Below, one piece after another: positions 36,401 through 42,400 of a stretch of DNA of 64,000 nucleotides (the first letter of the stretch is position 1; each line of letters opens with the position of its first letter). The stretch spans positions 5,519,288 to 5,583,287 of the forward strand of contig JABAKD010000010.1 of NCBI GenBank assembly GCA_012845835.1. The letters are read 5' to 3'. Position numbers and translations under genes: made by a program. Source of the stretch: Undaria pinnatifida. Taxonomy: Eukaryota; Sar; Phaeophyceae; Laminariales; Alariaceae. The notes under the pieces are model-generated. The model ran no database searches and was not told the origin of the DNA. It was given only the letters and a program-made list of their open reading frames with translations.

Positions 36401-39400
36401 TGCGAGCATTTCCCCTCCTAGTAGATTGCAGCGTTGACTCCGAACAGTGTTGTTAATTCGAGCTTCTATTTTACTTTCACTTGTTTTGTTTTGAATCCAA
36501 AAACTAGGGACCCCCTTTTTTTTCGATCGCCGAAAGAAGCCGGATTTTTTTTCCCCGGCCACCGCCGTCGCAGCCGAGCATGCACCAACACCCACAAGTT
36601 GCCGGGGCTTTTCACGGATCTGATCCCTTCTCTCGCGGGTCGGGTCGGATCGGCCCGGGGTGACCCGGCCCGACCCGTGATGTCTAAACACCTCCATACT
36701 CGCCCCGACCCGACCCGTGAGATTTCCCACACCTCCTGACCAAAGATGTAAGTTGACGGCACTTTTGCTCCTTGACGGGCTTGACGGAGAGCCGTCAAGG
36801 AACTCCACACACTAACTCTAGTATGGTAACTCCAAAGACGCCCGTCTTGACGGGTCACAACTAGACCGTTAACCGGAAGCTTGGAACCGACACGACTCGA
36901 CCCGCGGGTTTTATTTAATATATCTACTAACTGGACCCACGGGCCGAGTCATATTGACCCGGTACAAAGCCTATTTAGGGCAAATAACGCATCCTGCCGC
37001 GCGTGTTTTTGACGACAGCTATGCTATGCTGTTGTACCCGGTACCACCGCCGTTCGTAGCCCTTTTTTTTTAAATCTTCCCTTGCTTGGGTCGCTCACGC
37101 TCCCGTGGTGATTGATTGATGCACGACGAAAATGCGCGCCCAGGCGTACATGTACAACGATGACGACTTCAACTGGAATCACGGGCTCTCCCTAGGATCC
37201 ACGGGCAACTTTAAGGTGAGACCACCGCTACGGATTCATCCCTCTATAGTGTGGTAAGGGTTGCACTGTTTGGGGCGAAACGTTTCTGACGTTCTGGCGA
37301 TCTGACGTTCTGATTGGTCGAGCTCCGGGTCAAGTGAGGAAACTACCGGTTAGAGTCCGATGTTTTTTAAGAGTGTGCTTGCTTCGGGAATAGCGCACAG
37401 AAGTGTTGGTCGACACGCGCCAACGAATGCCTTCGAAGTCGTCGTGTTTTGGGTGAGACATTGAGTCCCTCGTGTTGAGCGTTAGGAGGTCAGAAACTTC
37501 CGCTGCCCAACTGGCCGTGAGACGACTCTACCGCAGGGGGTAGGGGGAGTCACTTCAAGTTTTCTTTCTTCTGCAGTGACTTACTCGAGTGACCCGCTCG
37601 AGTGTGACCCCCCCGCGTTCCTCTTGCGATGTTAAGCTGTTCGTGCTGCTCTAAAGATTCGGCATGAACCCGCATTAAAAGGGTAAAAGCCACGCTGCGC
37701 TACACGACACGACTGATGTCTTTTTTGCCCGTGAGGTGCAGAGTCACTCGTGCAGAAAAAAAAAAAGAAAATGGCTCGAACACGGTTGGGAAAATGGGGG
37801 GTACCCTATGATACCCTATGATACCCTACTGTGGCCTTGCTGGTGGGAAAAAAAAACACGCGTACTATGGCAGGGGTATATCACATTTTGGCTATTTTGT
37901 TTTTTGATCGACGGGGGACTGCCCCTCAACCCAGACATAGTTGGAATGCCCTCTGAGTTTTGCTATGCTATATAGCTTTTCATAGGCCATGGTATTTGAT
38001 CATCGTGTTGTAATATCAATCTGTACCTCAAAGTCAGTTTTTGGGTGATTTTACACCTCGGACAGATTACCTTCTATATCATATAGATCACATAGAACGT
38101 ATACATAATATATATATGATAGATCATATAGATCATATAGATCATATGGATCATATAGATCGTATGGATCATATGGATTATATAGATCATGTAGATCACA
38201 TAGATCATATAGATCATCTAGATCCTGTATCTGCCGATATGATATGTTGTGCAGGACCTGTGTATGTAGAGTACAGATCCAATCGAGGAACAAAATGATG
38301 TAGATCATACAGATCGTACGGCCCCCACCCGATAACATGAACTAGATCGTAGCACAGATCCAGCCGAGGAAATAGGTGCTAGAGATCGTGCAGATCGTAC
38401 GGCTCCCACCCGATAACATGAGCTAGATCGTAAAACAGATCCAGCCGAGGAAATAGGTGCTAGAGATCGTGCAGATCGTACGGCTCCCACCCCGATAACA
38501 TGAGCTAGATCGTAAAACAGATCCAGCCGAGGAAATAGGTGCTAGAGATCGTGCAGATCGTACGGCTCCCACCCCGATAACATGAGCTAGATCATACTGA
38601 TAATACATATCATCCCTGGAACATATAGATCGTCAAGTAAAAAACCAATGATCTGTCCAACTTGTGGGTGCTTTTATAGACTTCATCGAGTGAGGAGCCG
38701 CGTCCACGTTTAATTCATCCCCTAGGTAGAATGCAAGGTCGCTGCTGCTGTGCGTGGGGCGAGCTTACGCGTCTGAGAGAGTTAAACTCGAGTCTGCCTA
38801 ACTAATATCCTACAACTATCGTCAGGTGCGAAGTAAGATTCGTGATTACTATGGTAACCGTGACGTGGGTGCCTGGCGTGGGTGAATGTCGTGTTGCTTC
38901 CGACCTTTTTCGGCGGCAGGCGGCTGAGGAAGCTCTGCTCCTGATCTCGAACGACAAGATGAAGCAAGAGTACTGCTACGTCAGCTGGCTCACGAGGTCG
39001 GTTAACGCCTTTCCAACTGGAAAGCCGTTTTTTAATTACTTGGAATTCGTGTAGGGAGGGGTTTCGGGGCTCTAACTGGTTGACGCCTTTAAAAGTGGAA
39101 ACCCGTGTTTTTAAAGTCACTTGGAAATAGTATAGGTAGGGGTTTTGGAATTCTAGAGTGGTTACAATTGGAAACACGTTTTTTGGGGCGGAACTTAATT
39201 GGAGTTCGTGTACGGAGAGGTTTTGGGACTCTAAACCGGTCAACGCCTTCAAGACTGGATTTTTAAAGTCACTTGGAAAGATTATAGGCATGGGTTTTGG
39301 GGCTCTAGAGGGGTTGAATCCGCCTCTTTACAAGAAAACATGTCTGGAGACGGGGCTTTGACCCCGTGGTCGACGGCAACGACAGACGGCATTTTTTGTT

Positions 39401-42400
39401 CCAATGATTTGCCGCGATTGACGGCGAATTGCTAGGTTTAAGTGTGGAATGATCGGTATTGCACCATGACGGCAACTGCCAGCCCTTTTGACCGACGGCA
39501 AGTTTTTCCAATTTCCCTTGATCGACGCCAAACTACTAGGTTTTAGCGTGGAACGATCGGTTTGACGCCCTTGACTGACTGGCCGCTGGACGCTTTTCCT
39601 TGACCGACCGTTTCCTGACATGTTTGTTTACAACCGCACCCTTTACGTATGCACGCTTGCCGCAGAGGTGCGCCAATGTTGCTTTTTTTGTTTCTGTACG
39701 AGACCTAACATCGTTTGTGAACAGGGGAGTACAATACTACCATTAATATCAGTATAATACATCTTTTTTTTGCACACACATCTACTTTCCAGCTTCTGGA
39801 CAAGCCGTGGTCACAGGTGTCGTCCCTTCTCCCCCCCGGTTCTTGCCTTCAGTCTGGATCGCGCATAGGGTTCAGCAATCCCACTGCTCTTTGATTTTTC
39901 ATCGAGTGTTGCTAACTCACGCTCTCGCGCTTTCCGCACGTCAATTTGTGCACAAGAAAAAAGTCCCCACGAGTTTATACGAGAATGCACTCGGGGGGGT
40001 TCGAACTCAGGAAACTGACCTATACCAGGCTCCAGGACAACCTGATACGCCACCGGGGCGACCGGCTAGTATAGAATGCCATAACATATACTCGTAGTCT
40101 TGGTAACAGTGGGGCAAAAACGATTAACAATCGCAGCGCAACAATACTTCGCCATACTTCGTCATACAATCCGATACAATGTTGCTCTTGTACAATGTAT
40201 CCAGGCGCCGACGGCTAATGCCATAACGTTTTCGTAATAATGAACGGCCGCCTGCTGTAAGCTCTTGCTCCCCACCCCCGCCCGCACCCCCGCCCCCCCC
40301 CCGCCTCTCCGCCCCCCCTCCCTGCCTGCCCTGTCTATCTACGACGGCGTTCCTTCATGATACGGAAACAAACAAACCATCAATTGCGTGGATCTTCACG
40401 ACGCGGAAACAAAAAAAATCAAAAAAAAATGGGATGGACAAAAAACAAATATGGCAGGTGTTACATCATGAACGGTAACGCTCGCAGCGCGTGGGACATG
40501 TACTTGAAGATGGACACGTCCAACGAGTCCTTCAACCTGCTCCAGCTCATCGCGAACGACTGCTACCGAGTAAGGAAACATAAGTGGAGGGGTTGTTGTC
40601 TTACGGCCCTGTTCGCGCACGAATACACCAGCCAACCACCGCAGCACGTGCTACGAATGCCGGGGTGGCATTTTTTTTAACCAATTCTTCTGATGGACTA
40701 CGGGGGCTAAGATAGAGAGGTGGCATCTTTTTTATACCAATTATCTGATTGGCCCGGGGGGGGGGGGGGGCAAGATAGAACGGTAGCACTTTTTGTTTTT
40801 GCCAATTTCCTGATTGACCGGGGGGGGCCAAGATAGAGGGGGGGCTTTTTTTTTTGCCAATTTTCTGATTGACCGAGAGGGGGGGCTCCGGGACCCTACC
40901 TGAGGAACTAACCAAATTTTATGCCAGTTGTGTATTGGTGTTTTAATCGTTACGCATCTATTAATAGGCAAATGAGAATTGTGAACCGGTTTTTTGCGCT
41001 ATCATTTTTTTTTTCCTTCTCAGAATGGTCCAATTTGTTTGGGTGAGATACGGTGCCCTTCAACGGAAAATTGTGTGCACTACCACTCTTTTTGTTTTAA
41101 AATTGTTTAATTCATTTATTGGTCTACTTTTAGATTATGTGTTTTGTTTTGTTTTACTTTTTGTTTATTTATTTTTTTGTGTTAATCTTTGCTTTTGCTG
41201 TCCAGCTCAACCCGTGAAATGTAGTAAGTACCCTCAGCGGCCTTCAGGACAAGCCGTGATTACGAGTGTCTCCCCTTTGTTCCCCCCCGGTACACGCCCT
41301 CATATCTATCGCGCATAGGGATCATTCAGCATTCCAACTTTTTCAGAATTTTCAGCTCGTCGGTTTTCATTGATTGTATAGCACGCGTCTACTATCGAGC
41401 CAGGCGCTTCTGTCGATGCCGTCGCCCTCGGACTGCTCTTTTACAACGGCCGCCATGTCTCTTTCGCGTTCTCGGTGACAAATTCATGCACCATGCGGCG
41501 AATTACGCTTGTCTTCGTGTCGTGTCACGCCCGTGCTGCGGTTTTTACTTAACACTCGTGCCCGCGTGTGTCAAACGACCGTATTAGTTGGCCGTTTGCT
41601 TTATCCCTCACGTGGATAAGCGATTGATGGGTGCTTGCTGCCTGACTGATGCACTGCGCTCTTTCCTCAGATGGGTCACTTTTTGCACGCGGCGAAGGCC
41701 TTCGACGTTTTGGAAAGGCTAGACCCCGACCCGGAGTATTGGGAGGGGAAAAGGGGAAGTTGCGTCGGAGTATTCCAGCAGGTATGACACGACGAGGAGG
41801 CATGGTCAAAAAACAACCGAACCCATGGAACTTTATCCGGGAAAAAAAAAACAGACGTTTTTTTCTTTGTTGCTGTTGGAAATTTGATGGACCACATTAA
41901 AATTCACATATTACCTGGCACCAGTCTCTAATTATTCCCCAATTTCCACACTTGATCCTAAGTAATAACCCATACGTCTCGTAAAGGCCACTGAACAGGG
42001 ATCTGGGTCGGAGTGTGTAGATAGCAATGGGAAACGAGTCCCCCAATACACTTCTTGTGTGGATGTACAGTACTCGTCGCGTGCAGGTTAGCAAAAGCAC
42101 GTCGAACGCAAGCGAGTGGGGGCTGCTCTTACCCTGGTGAAAACGTGAGCTAGAAGACATGAGATAATCGCTCACTGGATTGGTCGGTCGGTTTTCGTTC
42201 AATGGTTTCTCAGTGTTTTGTTTGGCCTCTCTCGGTAGATGGATGAGGATGCACGTTTTTGGCGTTTTGTTTTTGCGTAGCCTTCACGGCGTTCTCAACC
42301 CACACAACATACAAGATAAAAAAGTATCATATATATATTCGAATATTGCGGTGGTTCGCAATTTTTCATCTGAAAAGAGCAGAAGATCAGTAGTGGTGTT

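Noticed and set aside
38041-38298. Open frame with Asp-His-Ile repeats
   Set aside because: It is the CATATAGAT array of R5 read in frame, with no start context or homologue.
38300-38590. Second CRISPR-like repeat block
   Set aside because: The 86-bp units are near-identical along their whole length, so this is a tandem repeat inside R5.
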